Positions 1 to 8,235 are shown, numbered from the stretch's first letter. The stretch is 64,000 bases of DNA from an uncultured Sphingobacteriaceae bacterium (GCA_946887045.1 CAMPKC010000012.1:1-64000); one strand, 5' to 3'. The notes: generated from the sequence alone by a model not told the origin. A program made the numbers and translations.

Positions 1-74
1 TGGTTATTCTCTGGGCTATGTTAAATCCAAAGTTTCATCTTAGAAACCAGCTTACAATTGTGATTAGTATGCAA

Positions 75-314
75 TTATTCTTTAATTAATTCTGTTTCAT
101 CTGGCAATAATTCAGCCAAACATCCAAATGTGTTTAAAAATTCAATAAGTATTTCGCTCTGGATGATGCCGGATTCAAATTCAACGCGTAAAATATTATC
201 GCAATCATCCAGATCGAAATTTGCAATATAGCCGCAAAATACCGTTTGCACTTCCTCAATGAGCTTTTGTGCGTCCCACCGATGGGTGATATTCGTTTTA
301 AAGACTTCAATCAT
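75..314 (-). CDS. Small conserved hypothetical protein (79 aa)
   Basis: A 79-residue acidic cytoplasmic protein with no signal peptide or membrane segment. The alternation of predicted strands and helices (strand at 1-7, helix 14-26, strand 30-34, strand 41-47, helix 54-64, strand 66-70) resembles the ferredoxin-like fold of small HMA-type proteins, but the metal-binding CxxC of true HMA domains is absent. It contains three separate Cys residues, none paired as CxxC. It lies 38 bp downstream of the DoxX gene on the same strand, so the two may be cotranscribed. Small proteins of this look (MIEVFKTN start, FDLDDCDNILRVE core) are, as I remember them, common in Bacteroidota, without a known function. 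No function is assigned. Confidence 0.75.
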   Translation of the reverse strand: MIEVFKTNITHRWDAQKLIEEVQTVFCGYIANFDLDDCDNILRVEFESGIIQSEILIEFLNTFGCLAELLPDETELIKE

Positions 315-352
315 AACCTCTAATTAAAAATGTAGAGGGAAATTTTCACCTC

Positions 353-769
353 TTAAAGTTCCTTCGGCTTAAACAACAGTCTGTCAACAGAATATTTTCC
401 GCCTCCCAGTACAAAAACTACAATAGATAAAAGGAGAAATACAAAGGCTAGTTCTTTTACCTGAAAAGGATCTTTGCCATGAGCTACAAAGTAAGCAACG
501 AACATAGCAATGAAGATTGGAATGACCGATAAGCGTGTTAAGAATCCGAAGACTAAAAATAGTCCGCAAAATAGTTCGGCAAAGATTACCAGATTGAAAG
601 ATAATTTTACCCCGATGCCTATCAGGTCTGTAAACATTGGCAAAATCTGATCGTATGCTATGATTTTGGTATATCCATGATAAGTCATTAAACCGCCTAA
701 AATCAATCGTAATAAAAGAGCCGATAAATCTGTGTTAAGTGGCGGGTAAGAAAGAAAGTTCCTTTTCAT
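353..769 (-). CDS. DoxX family membrane protein
   Basis: A 138-residue integral membrane protein with four hydrophobic segments (about residues 16-34, 50-72, 77-95 and 107-126), the usual size and topology of DoxX/SURF4-like proteins. Typical DoxX features are visible: the LLRLILGGLMTYHGYTK opening, the FAELFCGLFLVFGFLTRL segment in the middle of the protein and a final VFVLGGGKYSVD. DoxX proteins are often linked to redox or thiol stress, but the activity of most copies, including this one, is not defined. The start ATG at 769 gives a short cytoplasmic leader before the first membrane segment. It probably heads a small unit with the downstream 79-residue gene. Confidence 0.88.
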   Translation of the reverse strand: MKRNFLSYPPLNTDLSALLLRLILGGLMTYHGYTKIIAYDQILPMFTDLIGIGVKLSFNLVIFAELFCGLFLVFGFLTRLSVIPIFIAMFVAYFVAHGKDPFQVKELAFVFLLLSIVVFVLGGGKYSVDRLLFKPKEL

Positions 770-940
770 GTTGTTAATCGTATGTGTGTTATTGTTTAAA
801 TGTTGTTTTTTAGGATGAATTTATATTAATAAAATTTGTTAAACCCGTTTTATATCGATGTGATTTTAAAACAGTTTTAGTGTGATAATGATTCTCTTTA
901 GATAGCGATCCGGGATTAGTACATCTCGGATGCGGGCAAT

Positions 941-1366
941 TTAAGATTTATATTCGTAACTCACCATCCATTGTACGCCGAATCTGTCGGTAAGCATTCC
1001 AAAATATGATCCCCAAAAGGCCTTTTGCATTGGCATTATGGCTTGCCCACCATCAGAAAGAGCGTTAAATACCTGATCTGCCTCACCTTCGCTGTTAACA
1101 TCTAAGGACAGGTAGAAGTTATTTCCCGTGGTTAACTTTTGCCCCATTGATTCAAGTGCGTCTGTGCCCATGAGAATATTTCCATTGCCGATAGGCAATG
1201 CAATGTGCATGATTTTCTCAGCATCCTCTGCCGATACTTTGCTGCCTTCGGGCATATCTTTATATCGCTGAAGAGCTAAAAATTCTCCACCAAGTACAGA
1301 TTTATAGAGGTTAAATGCTTCTTCAGCTGTCCCCGGAAAGTTTAGATAAGGATTGATAGTTGCCAT
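941..1366 (-). CDS. VOC family protein (PhnB / glyoxalase-like)
   Basis: A 141-residue soluble protein of the vicinal-oxygen-chelate superfamily, PhnB-like subgroup. It shows the standard opening (INPYLNFPGTAEEAFNLYKSV), the central MHIALPIGNGNILMGTD strand and the closing FWGSYFGMLTDRFGVQWMVS motif. These proteins form a paired beta-alpha-beta-beta-beta fold. Members annotated as 3-demethylubiquinone methyltransferases are generally not methyltransferases, and the substrate of this protein is unknown. The length is normal for the family. It stands alone between DoxX and the cbb3 accessory genes, with about 290 bp of untranslated sequence upstream. Confidence 0.88.
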   Translation of the reverse strand: MATINPYLNFPGTAEEAFNLYKSVLGGEFLALQRYKDMPEGSKVSAEDAEKIMHIALPIGNGNILMGTDALESMGQKLTTGNNFYLSLDVNSEGEADQVFNALSDGGQAIMPMQKAFWGSYFGMLTDRFGVQWMVSYEYKS

Positions 1367-1656
1367 GATATTTATGTTTTAGATGTTAACAGAGATTTCT
1401 TTCATCAGTTCTGCTCAATAATAAACCAATTTTCGAAATGATCGCAGTTCGTCCTGTCATCCTAATTATGGGGTTTTCCCCCTTTCTTTTATCTGTTTTT
1501 AAGAAGCCGGGATCAATTATGATTGTGCCTGTCATGATACTATTATTAACGATACAAATTTAACCGGGAAGATAAAATTAAAAAGGGGGTGATTGCGAAA
1601 TAAAAAGGGTGCGAAGCGACAATCAAATTTAAGAAAACGATAGTGACGATATCTCT

Positions 1657-2343
1657 TTATTCGCAGTTAACCGCGGAGTTGGTGCTAACAGCGTGCGATA
1701 CGTATGGAAGATCAATATTCAATCCCCGCGTCATTAAAAAGCTTCCGGCAATTAAAAACAAAATGGGTACAAGATAAGCCGGGGCCTTAAATCTTCTGAA
1801 AAATAAAGGTGAAATTGCTGTCAAGAATAATAAAGGAATCGTGCCAAGTCCAAAGAAGACCATGAATTCGCCTGCTTCAACAGCTGTGTTTAAATTTACC
1901 GCTTGCGCTAAGGCAATATATGTAATGCCGCAAGGAAGGATTCCATTTAAAGATCCAGCTACAAAGCTGCCATATGGCTTGCTGATATTTTTGCTTAGTA
2001 AGGGAGTGATGTAATTTAAGACTTTCGCTGAAAATCTGTTGCTTCGGTTTTTTTTGTTTGCCAAAAAGTGGTTTATGCCCGATATAAACAAAAAAGCGCC
2101 GGTGATAAATGATAAAATTTGTTGCAATCCCAGCAATGCGAAACCAGTTCCGATGGATCCGATCAGCAAGCCTAGAATTCCATACATCATAATTCGGCCA
2201 AGCTGATATACCAGACGCTGCAGGACAGAGAGCCAGATTGATTGTCCGGAAAAAGGAAGCGCCAGAATTAATGGTCCGCACATGGCCACGCAATGCAAGC
2301 TGCCAAACAAGCCCGTATAAAATGCTAGCGCCTGATAACTCAT
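1657..2343 (-). CDS. Sulfite exporter TauE/SafE-like (DsbD_2) membrane protein of the cbb3 oxidase locus
   Basis: A 228-residue polytopic protein with six predicted membrane segments. Two internally related halves each carry a Cys-containing signature: GSLHCVAMCGPLI near residues 14-26, which includes a CxxxC pair, and LNGILPCGITYIAL near residues 131-144. This is the DsbD_2 / cytochrome-biogenesis type of the TauE/SafE group. Such genes regularly accompany ccoNOP-ccoG-fixH and are thought to help copper delivery or maturation of the oxidase. That role is inferred from context here. The start overlaps the stop of fixH by 4 bp, implying translational coupling as the last gene of the operon. 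Confidence 0.9.
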   Translation of the reverse strand: MSYQALAFYTGLFGSLHCVAMCGPLILALPFSGQSIWLSVLQRLVYQLGRIMMYGILGLLIGSIGTGFALLGLQQILSFITGAFLFISGINHFLANKKNRSNRFSAKVLNYITPLLSKNISKPYGSFVAGSLNGILPCGITYIALAQAVNLNTAVEAGEFMVFFGLGTIPLLFLTAISPLFFRRFKAPAYLVPILFLIAGSFLMTRGLNIDLPYVSHAVSTNSAVNCE

Positions 2344-2765
2344 GGCATTATAATTTCCTTTTCGAACAGGTATTCCTGATCATTAATAGTATAATCCATT
2401 GAAAGCCGCCATGGTCCACTTTTTAGTTCATCCCCGGGAATTTGAATGTTGAAGTCATGATCTGTCTGACGTATAAATGTGGTATCCAATGTGGCATCCG
2501 ACATTCGTTTAAAAGTTAGTTTACAAACAGCAGCGCTAGTAAAACTTATAACCAGGCCCGCGTCCTCCGTTTCAATGGCCGGTACAACGGAGTCTGCAAT
2601 AGCTAACTGCTTTGCATCGTATTTTTTGCTGTAGTTTATGCCTTGTTCGTAATAGTCTTTTTCAACCAAGGCATCGCTGTTGCTGAATATCATTTTAAGA
2701 CTCAGCGTGAGTATAAAAGCCATAAAGAGGCCCATTGCGATCATTAATTTCGTTCCCCAATTCAT
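2340..2765 (-). CDS. fixH: FixH family (CcoH) cbb3 oxidase assembly protein
   Basis: A 141-residue protein with a single N-terminal membrane anchor (about residues 5-26) followed by a periplasmic beta-rich domain. It carries the NSDALVEKDYYEQGINY segment after the anchor, which is characteristic of FixH. FixH/CcoH is an assembly factor for cbb3-type cytochrome oxidase. I chose the ATG at 2765, four bases after the ccoG stop codon. A TTG seven codons further upstream (2786) would overlap ccoG and adds a His-rich, unlikely leader. The 3' end overlaps the TauE/SafE-like gene by 4 bp. Confidence 0.9.
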   Translation of the reverse strand: MNWGTKLMIAMGLFMAFILTLSLKMIFSNSDALVEKDYYEQGINYSKKYDAKQLAIADSVVPAIETEDAGLVISFTSAAVCKLTFKRMSDATLDTTFIRQTDHDFNIQIPGDELKSGPWRLSMDYTINDQEYLFEKEIIMP

Positions 2766-2769
2766 AATA

Positions 2770-4146
2770 TTAGTTTGGTGGTGCAATAAATGTGGTATTT
2801 ACTTTTTCTATGATTTTGCCATCAGAGAGTACATTAAATTCTACATCAGACTTGTATTTCGAAATCTCTTTTTGCGGTCTGATGATAAAAAAGGTGAGTT
2901 TTATACTTTCTCCTTTTTTAATAATATCTTCTTTTCGGATAAACTGAATCTTTGTTCCATTTTGTGCAGGTACTAACTCGAACTTAACAGGATTTGCTGT
3001 TTTGTTGATAAGTTCCGCGTTGTACAGATTACTTACTGTGCCGTCGGGGCGTTGCTGGTATAAAGTTCCTCCCGCTCTTAAAACAACGGTTTCGATATCG
3101 GTGCGATTGATTAATAAAATCGTTAATGCGGACACTAAAATGGCTAAGATTGCTGCATAGCCATAAATTCGTTTACTAAAGCTGAAAGGCTGGCGACTGG
3201 TAATCTGCTCCTCGGATTTAAACCCGATAAGTCTTGCGGGCTTATTGATTTTTTCCATCACCATGTCGCAGGCATCGATACAAAGTGTACAATTGATGCA
3301 CTCCAGCTGGGTTCCTTCGCGAATGTCGATCCCGGTAGGGCACACCTGCACGCAAATGTTGCAGTCGATGCAATCGCCAAGCCCGACGTTAAGCGTTTCA
3401 TCGCGATTTAATTTACCCCGCGGTTCACCGCGTTCGTAGTCATAAGCCACAACCAAGCTCTTGTTGTCGAGTAAAACTCCCTGTAATCTTCCATAAGGGC
3501 AAATAACTGTGCAAACAACTTCACGGAGACGGGCAAAAACGAGATAAAATGCAATGGTGAAAATAACGATGGCAAGGAAGCCAGAGATATGCTGGCCGAT
3601 TGGCTCGCGGATGATTTGGAACAATGCTTCCGTGCCAATTATATAAGCCAAAAATATATTTGCAATCAGGAATGAAATCAGGGCGAATATGGCATGTTTG
3701 GTTCCTTTTTTGAAAAATTTTTCAAGCGTTAAGGGAGAGGCATCCAGCTTTCGTTGTTTTACCGAATCGCCCTCTATCCAATATTCTATTTTACGGAAAA
3801 GCATCTCCATGAAAATAGTTTGCGGACAAGCCCAGCCGCACCAAACTCTCCCGAAAACCACGGTAAAAAGTATAATAAATACCAGGAAGGTAAGCATGGC
3901 CAGAACGAAAAGATGGAAGTCTTGCGGCCAAAAGACAACACCAAAGAACACAAACTTTCTTTCCAGGATGTTAAGCAGGATGAGTTGTTCGCCGTTGATT
4001 TTTATAAATGGCCCGGAAAATAACAGAGCTAAAAGTATATAACTAACCCAGTTACGGTATTGATAAAGTTTGCCGTTTATGAGCTTGGGATAAATCCAGG
4101 CTCTGGGTTTTTTATCAGTGTTTCTGCTAGTTGCTGTGTGTCCCAT
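2770..4146 (-). CDS. ccoG: Cytochrome c oxidase accessory protein CcoG (FixG/RdxA)
   Basis: A 458-residue membrane-bound iron-sulfur protein. The N-terminal half has about five membrane segments and the GRVWCGWACPQTIFME motif. A ferredoxin-like region near residues 255-295 carries the CxxCxxCxxxCP series (DCIDCNICVQVCPTG) and a second set (ECINCTLCIDACD), enough for two 4Fe-4S clusters. The last 120 residues form an Ig-like periplasmic domain. CcoG is a copper reductase needed to load Cu into the cbb3 oxidase (family knowledge). It follows ccoP after an 83-bp gap that holds a long stem-loop, and precedes fixH by 4 bp. Confidence 0.95.
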   Translation of the reverse strand: MGHTATSRNTDKKPRAWIYPKLINGKLYQYRNWVSYILLALLFSGPFIKINGEQLILLNILERKFVFFGVVFWPQDFHLFVLAMLTFLVFIILFTVVFGRVWCGWACPQTIFMEMLFRKIEYWIEGDSVKQRKLDASPLTLEKFFKKGTKHAIFALISFLIANIFLAYIIGTEALFQIIREPIGQHISGFLAIVIFTIAFYLVFARLREVVCTVICPYGRLQGVLLDNKSLVVAYDYERGEPRGKLNRDETLNVGLGDCIDCNICVQVCPTGIDIREGTQLECINCTLCIDACDMVMEKINKPARLIGFKSEEQITSRQPFSFSKRIYGYAAILAILVSALTILLINRTDIETVVLRAGGTLYQQRPDGTVSNLYNAELINKTANPVKFELVPAQNGTKIQFIRKEDIIKKGESIKLTFFIIRPQKEISKYKSDVEFNVLSDGKIIEKVNTTFIAPPN

Positions 4147-4185
4147 CTTATCATTCTATCAAATACATCTTCTTTCGGCAAAGGA

Positions 4186-4223
4186 GAGATTATTAAAGAG
4201 CCTCTAAACTCTCTAATAATCTC
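4186..4223 (-). other. Intercistronic stem-loop between ccoP and ccoG
   Basis: A 15-bp inverted repeat (arms 4186-4200 and 4209-4223) with one mismatch and an 8-base loop fills half of the gap between ccoP and ccoG. It is not followed by a T run on the minus strand, so it is more likely an mRNA processing or stability element than a strong terminator. It could separate high-level oxidase subunit message from lower-level assembly-factor message. Confidence 0.5.
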
Positions 4224-4229
4224 CAATAA

Positions 4230-5126
4230 CTAACCTTCTTTTTCTCCCTGCGGAGCTTTGGCGTTTGCGGGATTTGACCCTTTCAATGAATTAATGAAAT
4301 TAGAGACATCTGCAATTTGCTTTGGACTTAGAGTTTTTTCCCAGGAGATCATTCCTTTTTCGGGAATTCCATATTTTATGGTCTTAAATACCTTATTTAT
4401 AGATCCTCCGTGCAACCAGTATTCGTCTGTTAAGTTCGGCCCAACAACACCCTGCCCCTTGTCTCCATGGCAGGCAACGCAATTGGTATTATAAATTGCC
4501 TGACCTGCGGAAATAACCGCTGCGTCGGTACTTTCCGTTACCGAGTTTTCGTCGATAATATTTGCAGCTTTTGCCAGATAAGCTTTTTTAGCTTCTTCAG
4601 CTTCCATTATTTCTGTTGCATACTCTTCATCCTGAAGTTGTCCCCAATCGAAAACATGATAGTAAAACATATATCCAACAGCGATGACCATTGTAGCATA
4701 AAACAGATACATAAACCAGGCTGGGGTAGGATTGTCCAGCTCCTTAATGCCATCAAACTCATGTTCAAGTTCAATGTCTTTTTCTTCCGACAAAGGCTTT
4801 AACTCCAGTACTTTAGTCCAAATACTGGGTTTGTTCTTTTTCATGTTAACCCATTCATGATATTCAAGTTGTTTAACCTCTTCTTTAACGAATGGCGTAG
4901 GATTCAGAAGCTCTTTTGAAAGGCTGTTAAATGTTTTAAGCAAGGTTAGCGCAACCACTAACAATATAAGAATGGTACCGGCAAAAGCAATAATTAGCAG
5001 GTTCCAATAAATGTCACCAGAACTGGTGCTTATTGCTTCTGTTGCTGTTTCAGCTTTTTCGCTGGTTTGAGCAAATGCAGATACTGCGATGAATAAAAAG
5101 GTGATGATTGTTAGAAGTGATTTCAT
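4230..5126 (-). CDS. ccoP: cbb3-type cytochrome c oxidase subunit III (CcoP), single c-type heme
   Basis: A 298-residue protein with an N-terminal signal-like segment (1-19), two membrane segments (about 42-64 and 138-158) and one cytochrome c domain. The FixP_N signature (GIKELDNPTPAWFMYLFYAT) precedes the second membrane segment. Only one heme-c motif is present, CVACH at residues 216-220. Proteobacterial CcoP normally has two, whereas a one-heme form fits what I recall of Bacteroidota. The distal Met ligand is plausibly in the GMISWEK segment. CcoP relays electrons to the CcoNO core. Its start overlaps the ccoQ stop (ATGA), so translation is coupled. Confidence 0.95.
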   Translation of the reverse strand: MKSLLTIITFLFIAVSAFAQTSEKAETATEAISTSSGDIYWNLLIIAFAGTILILLVVALTLLKTFNSLSKELLNPTPFVKEEVKQLEYHEWVNMKKNKPSIWTKVLELKPLSEEKDIELEHEFDGIKELDNPTPAWFMYLFYATMVIAVGYMFYYHVFDWGQLQDEEYATEIMEAEEAKKAYLAKAANIIDENSVTESTDAAVISAGQAIYNTNCVACHGDKGQGVVGPNLTDEYWLHGGSINKVFKTIKYGIPEKGMISWEKTLSPKQIADVSNFINSLKGSNPANAKAPQGEKEG

Positions 5127-5296
5127 AAGTCTTGATTATCGTCGTTTAACGGAAGCTCACTCATGTGTTTAATGTGGTCTTTGTTCATCTTGAATAGCAT
5201 CAAGCCTACCAGGATAAAGAATATCAGAAATATCCACAAAGATGTTATGAGGTAGATATTGCTGTCTGTAACTGTATTTAAAAACTGTTTAAACAT
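5123..5296 (-). CDS. ccoQ: Small cbb3 oxidase subunit (CcoQ/FixQ-like), 57 aa
   Basis: A short gene found by reading the gap between ccoNO and ccoP. It encodes 57 residues starting MFKQFLNTVTDSN, with one membrane segment (about residues 13-36, rich in I, L and F) and a charged tail ending LPLNDDNQDL. Position, size and topology match CcoQ/FixQ, the small subunit that stabilises the cbb3 complex. The stop TGA overlaps the ccoP start ATG, and the start lies 53 bp after the ccoNO stop. Sequence identity to characterised CcoQ is low in this family, so the name rests mainly on context. Confidence 0.85.
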   Translation of the reverse strand: MFKQFLNTVTDSNIYLITSLWIFLIFFILVGLMLFKMNKDHIKHMSELPLNDDNQDL

Positions 5297-5349
5297 GGTT
5301 TTACGTAATAATTAAATGATAAAATCTCAAGTTCGCCGCAGGCGTGTAT

Positions 5350-7479
5350 TTACTGAATACTCGCCTGTTTTTCGGCTTTAATATCTGTTCCCAGGCGTTG
5401 CAGATAAGCAATCACCGCAATGATTTCTCTGTCGCTTTTAACCTTTATATTATCGGCAGCAAGGTTTTTAGCGATCATCTCTGCTTGTTGCTGCAATTTG
5501 TTGTTGGCCCTTTCTTCGAAACCATCTTCGTATGGAACGCCCAGGGTACGCATCGCCGAAATTTTAGAAGCGGTTGTGCTGATATCCATTTGCTGGTCAA
5601 TAAGCCATGGGTAAGAAGGCATGATACTTCCCGGCGACATGGTAGTAGGATCTAGCAAGTGATTGAAATGCCATGCGTTAGAATATTTTCCGCCTTCGCG
5701 ATGTAAATCTGGTCCGGTGCGTTTAGATCCCCATAAAAATGGGTGGTCGTACACAAATTCTCCGGCCTTGCTGTATTCTCCGTATCGTTCTGTTTCTGAC
5801 CGGAATGGCCTCACCATTTGTGAGTGACAGTTTACGCAACCCTCGCGGATATAAATATCACGGCCCTGCAGTTCGAGCGGTGAATACGGTTTCACACTTG
5901 CGATGGTCGGCACATTAGAGCTTACCATAAACGTTGGCATCATTTCAACCATCCCGCCAATCAGAATCACGATTAGCGACAAAACCAAAAACATCATCGG
6001 CTTACGCTCAAGACCGCGGTGCCAGGTTTTTTCACTTGCATGTGGTACAAAAACCGGTGCGAGAGGCATTGCTTCAGCCGGTTCGTTTGCTAGCAGGACT
6101 CCTTTGTTTACAGTTTTTATCAGGTTATAGGTCATAACCAGTACTCCGGCAAGGTATAAACCACCGCCGACAGCTCTAAACATGTGCATCGGGATAATTT
6201 GCAAGGTGCTTTCTAAAAATCCCGGGTGTTTTAACATTCCTTCCGGAGTAAATTCTTTTAGCATCAACCCTTGAGTAAATCCTGCCCAATACATCGGTAC
6301 GGCGTAAAATAAGATTCCAAATGTTCCTATCCAGAAATGGAAACCTGCCAGTTTTTTTGAATAAAGTTCGGTTTGATAAATTCGTGGTATCAACCAGTAT
6401 AAAATAGCGAAGGTTAAGAAGCCATTCCAGCCAAGAGCTCCAACATGTACGTGCGCAACGATCCAGTCGGAAAAATGTGCGATGGCATTAATTTGCTTAA
6501 ATGATAGCATCGGACCTTCAAATGTGGCCATACCGTAAGCAGTTAATCCAACTACCATAAACTTTAGCGTGGCGTCGTCCCGTACCTTGTCCCATGCCCC
6601 GCGAAGCGTAAGTAAACCGTTGATCATGCCGCCCCAGCTTGGTGCAATAAGCATAATCGAAAACACAATACCCAGAGATTGAGCCCAGCCCGGTAATGAG
6701 CTATACAACAAATGGTGCGGCCCGGCCCAGATATAAATAAATATAAGCGACCAAAAGTGAAGGATACTAAGTTTGTAGGAATACACCGGCCTGTTCGCCA
6801 TTTTTGGCAGAAAGTAATACATCATACCCAGGTAAGGTGTGGTTAAGAAAAAGGCAACAGCATTATGCCCGTACCACCATTGAACCAGGGCGTCCTGTAC
6901 GCCTGCGTATAAATAATAGCTCTTAAAGGCCGAAATCGGTAATTGAAAAGAGTTTACAATGTGCAAAACTGCCACTGTTACGAACGTTGCGATGTAAAAC
7001 CAAATGGCAACATACATGTGCTGTTCGCGGCGTTTGATAATAGTACCAAACATATTGATCCCGAAAACTACCCAGATAAGAGTAATAGCGATGTCAATTG
7101 GCCATTCGAGTTCCGCATATTCATGCGAAGTTGTTAAACCCAGCGGCAGTGTTATAACCGCCGAAACAATTATCAGCTGCCAGCCCCAAAAATGTATTTT
7201 GCTTAAAGTATCGCTAAACATCCGGGCTTTAAGAAGCCTTTGCAGCGAGTAATACACTCCCATGAAAATGGCGTTGCCTACAAAAGCGAAAATAACAGCA
7301 TTGGTGTGTAAAGGCCTGATTCTACCGAACGTGGTATATTGGTTTCCCATGTTCATGGCGGGCTCGAATAACTGCATAGCCACCAGCAAACCTACCGTCA
7401 TGCCGATAATTCCCCACACCACAGTGGCTATCCCAAAGTCTCGTACAATTTTGTTGTCGTAATTAAATTTCTCAAGCAT
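5350..7479 (-). CDS. ccoNO: cbb3-type cytochrome c oxidase, fused subunits I and II (CcoN-CcoO)
   Basis: A 709-residue fusion of the catalytic subunit CcoN (about residues 1-470, twelve membrane segments with the His ligands in WYGHNAVAFF, GPHHLLY and HVHVGALGWNG) and the monoheme cytochrome CcoO (about 500-709, one anchor and a CVNCH heme site near residue 546). It reduces O2 to water at low oxygen and pumps protons. I place the start at the ATG at 7479 (MLEKFNYDNK). The longer frame to 7551 adds 24 residues that look unlike the family and would run into an FNR-like palindrome at 7555-7568. The copper ATPase CcoI and CcoS are not in this locus. Confidence 0.95.
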   Translation of the reverse strand: MLEKFNYDNKIVRDFGIATVVWGIIGMTVGLLVAMQLFEPAMNMGNQYTTFGRIRPLHTNAVIFAFVGNAIFMGVYYSLQRLLKARMFSDTLSKIHFWGWQLIIVSAVITLPLGLTTSHEYAELEWPIDIAITLIWVVFGINMFGTIIKRREQHMYVAIWFYIATFVTVAVLHIVNSFQLPISAFKSYYLYAGVQDALVQWWYGHNAVAFFLTTPYLGMMYYFLPKMANRPVYSYKLSILHFWSLIFIYIWAGPHHLLYSSLPGWAQSLGIVFSIMLIAPSWGGMINGLLTLRGAWDKVRDDATLKFMVVGLTAYGMATFEGPMLSFKQINAIAHFSDWIVAHVHVGALGWNGFLTFAILYWLIPRIYQTELYSKKLAGFHFWIGTFGILFYAVPMYWAGFTQGLMLKEFTPEGMLKHPGFLESTLQIIPMHMFRAVGGGLYLAGVLVMTYNLIKTVNKGVLLANEPAEAMPLAPVFVPHASEKTWHRGLERKPMMFLVLSLIVILIGGMVEMMPTFMVSSNVPTIASVKPYSPLELQGRDIYIREGCVNCHSQMVRPFRSETERYGEYSKAGEFVYDHPFLWGSKRTGPDLHREGGKYSNAWHFNHLLDPTTMSPGSIMPSYPWLIDQQMDISTTASKISAMRTLGVPYEDGFEERANNKLQQQAEMIAKNLAADNIKVKSDREIIAVIAYLQRLGTDIKAEKQASIQ

Positions 7480-7502
7480 AAAGTTGAATGGATTTTCGGA
7501 TG

Positions 7503-7510
7503 TAAAGTTA
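7503..7510 (-). promoter_or_regulatory. Possible -7 promoter element of the cbb3 operon
   Basis: On the minus strand this reads TAACTTTA, seven of eight matches to the Bacteroidetes -7 consensus TAnnTTTG. It lies 23 bp upstream of the ccoNO ATG and 55 bp downstream of the centre of the FNR-like palindrome, a spacing close to class I activation. Weak evidence on its own. Confidence 0.3.
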
Positions 7511-7549
7511 TTGCTAGCCGTCCAGCAGCTATGTGATACAGGTTTCGGC

Positions 7550-7573
7550 AAAAAGTGATTTTAATTACTTTTT
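7550..7573. promoter_or_regulatory. FNR/CRP-type palindrome upstream of ccoNO
   Basis: An 11-bp inverted repeat with one mismatch and a 2-base centre (arms 7550-7560 and 7563-7573). Its core is GTGAT-TTTA-ATTAC, close to the FNR consensus TTGAT-N4-ATCAA. It lies about 80 bp upstream of the ccoNO start codon. Oxygen-responsive control by FNR-type proteins is usual for cbb3 operons, so the position makes sense; the regulator is not encoded in this window. Confidence 0.5.
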
Positions 7574-7599
7574 GGGAAATGGAAATCCTTTTTCATGGA

Positions 7600-7740
7600 C
7601 CTGGAAGTCCCGCTTTTCCTACAAGCCGGCCTTGCCAGATGGCCGTTTGCGCTCCGGGCTTTTCGTTCAATCGGGTTTGGATGGGTAGGGCGGAGGGTTT
7701 TGGGTTATTATTGCGACAGGGTGCTTAAACACAGACGGGT
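7600..7740. other. GC-rich non-coding segment, possible degenerate repeat
   Basis: The stretch between ccoNO and the NTF2-like gene is markedly richer in G and C than its surroundings and contains nested self-complementary words (AAGCCGG / CCGGGCTT, CGGCC / GGCCG around 7621-7661). I see no reading frame worth calling. It has the look of a dispersed intergenic repeat, but no second copy was recognised in this window. Confidence 0.3.
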
Positions 7741-7743
7741 TCG

Positions 7744-8187
7744 CTAGATTAATCCATTTTCTTGCAAAGCGGCTTGCTCATCACCGGTGATATAAGCGAA
7801 AATTTTATGTTTATCATCTTTTGTCTGTATAAAATAGATGACATCAAATTCAATACTTCCATCTGTCAAGTCTTTCTTGATAAAAGAAGACTTCCAATGA
7901 ACTTTTACCATCGCGTGAAACTGATCTAATATGCTCGTTGATATCGCAAGGGTCTCCATAGTTGTAATACCTATACTTTTGTAGAATGAATATCCTTGAG
8001 GTATGGCTGCCCGGAAAGATTCGTCGTTTTTACCACAACTAACACCCACTGGACTAGCTTCAATAAAGCAATCCGAAAAACAGGCTGCGGTTTTTTCACT
8101 ATCCGATATTTCTCCTTTCAATGCCTGATTAAACCGCTCCGCATATTGATTAAAGAAACCTTTCAATTGAACTTCTCTGTTATCCAT
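7744..8187 (-). CDS. NTF2-like (SnoaL-type) protein
   Basis: A 147-residue soluble protein with the helix-then-curved-sheet pattern of the NTF2/SnoaL superfamily: an N-terminal helix (FFNQYAERFNQAL), a short loop with Asp-Cys-Phe (CFSDCFIEASP), and alternating strands to the end, including HAMVKVHWKSSF and FDVIYFIQTKDDKHKIFAYI. This fold serves as isomerase, hydrolase or simple ligand-binding module, and the ligand cannot be predicted. It stands 48 bp upstream of no other gene on its strand except the DHFR-like gene (which is upstream of it), so the two may be transcribed together. Confidence 0.75.
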   Translation of the reverse strand: MDNREVQLKGFFNQYAERFNQALKGEISDSEKTAACFSDCFIEASPVGVSCGKNDESFRAAIPQGYSFYKSIGITTMETLAISTSILDQFHAMVKVHWKSSFIKKDLTDGSIEFDVIYFIQTKDDKHKIFAYITGDEQAALQENGLI

Positions 8188-8235
8188 GGTAAATGGGTTA
8201 TATGGTAATGCTAGTAATCAAGTCACCCTGCCTTA

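Noticed and set aside
3408..3638. Open frames on either strand inside ccoG, nosZ, norB, HTCS and other large genes
   Set aside because: All are overlapped by long genes with clear family motifs; these are shadow frames.
7480..7551. Upstream extension of ccoNO by 24 codons
   Set aside because: The added residues do not resemble CcoN N-termini and the extension reaches the FNR-like palindrome; the ATG at 7479 starts the conserved region.
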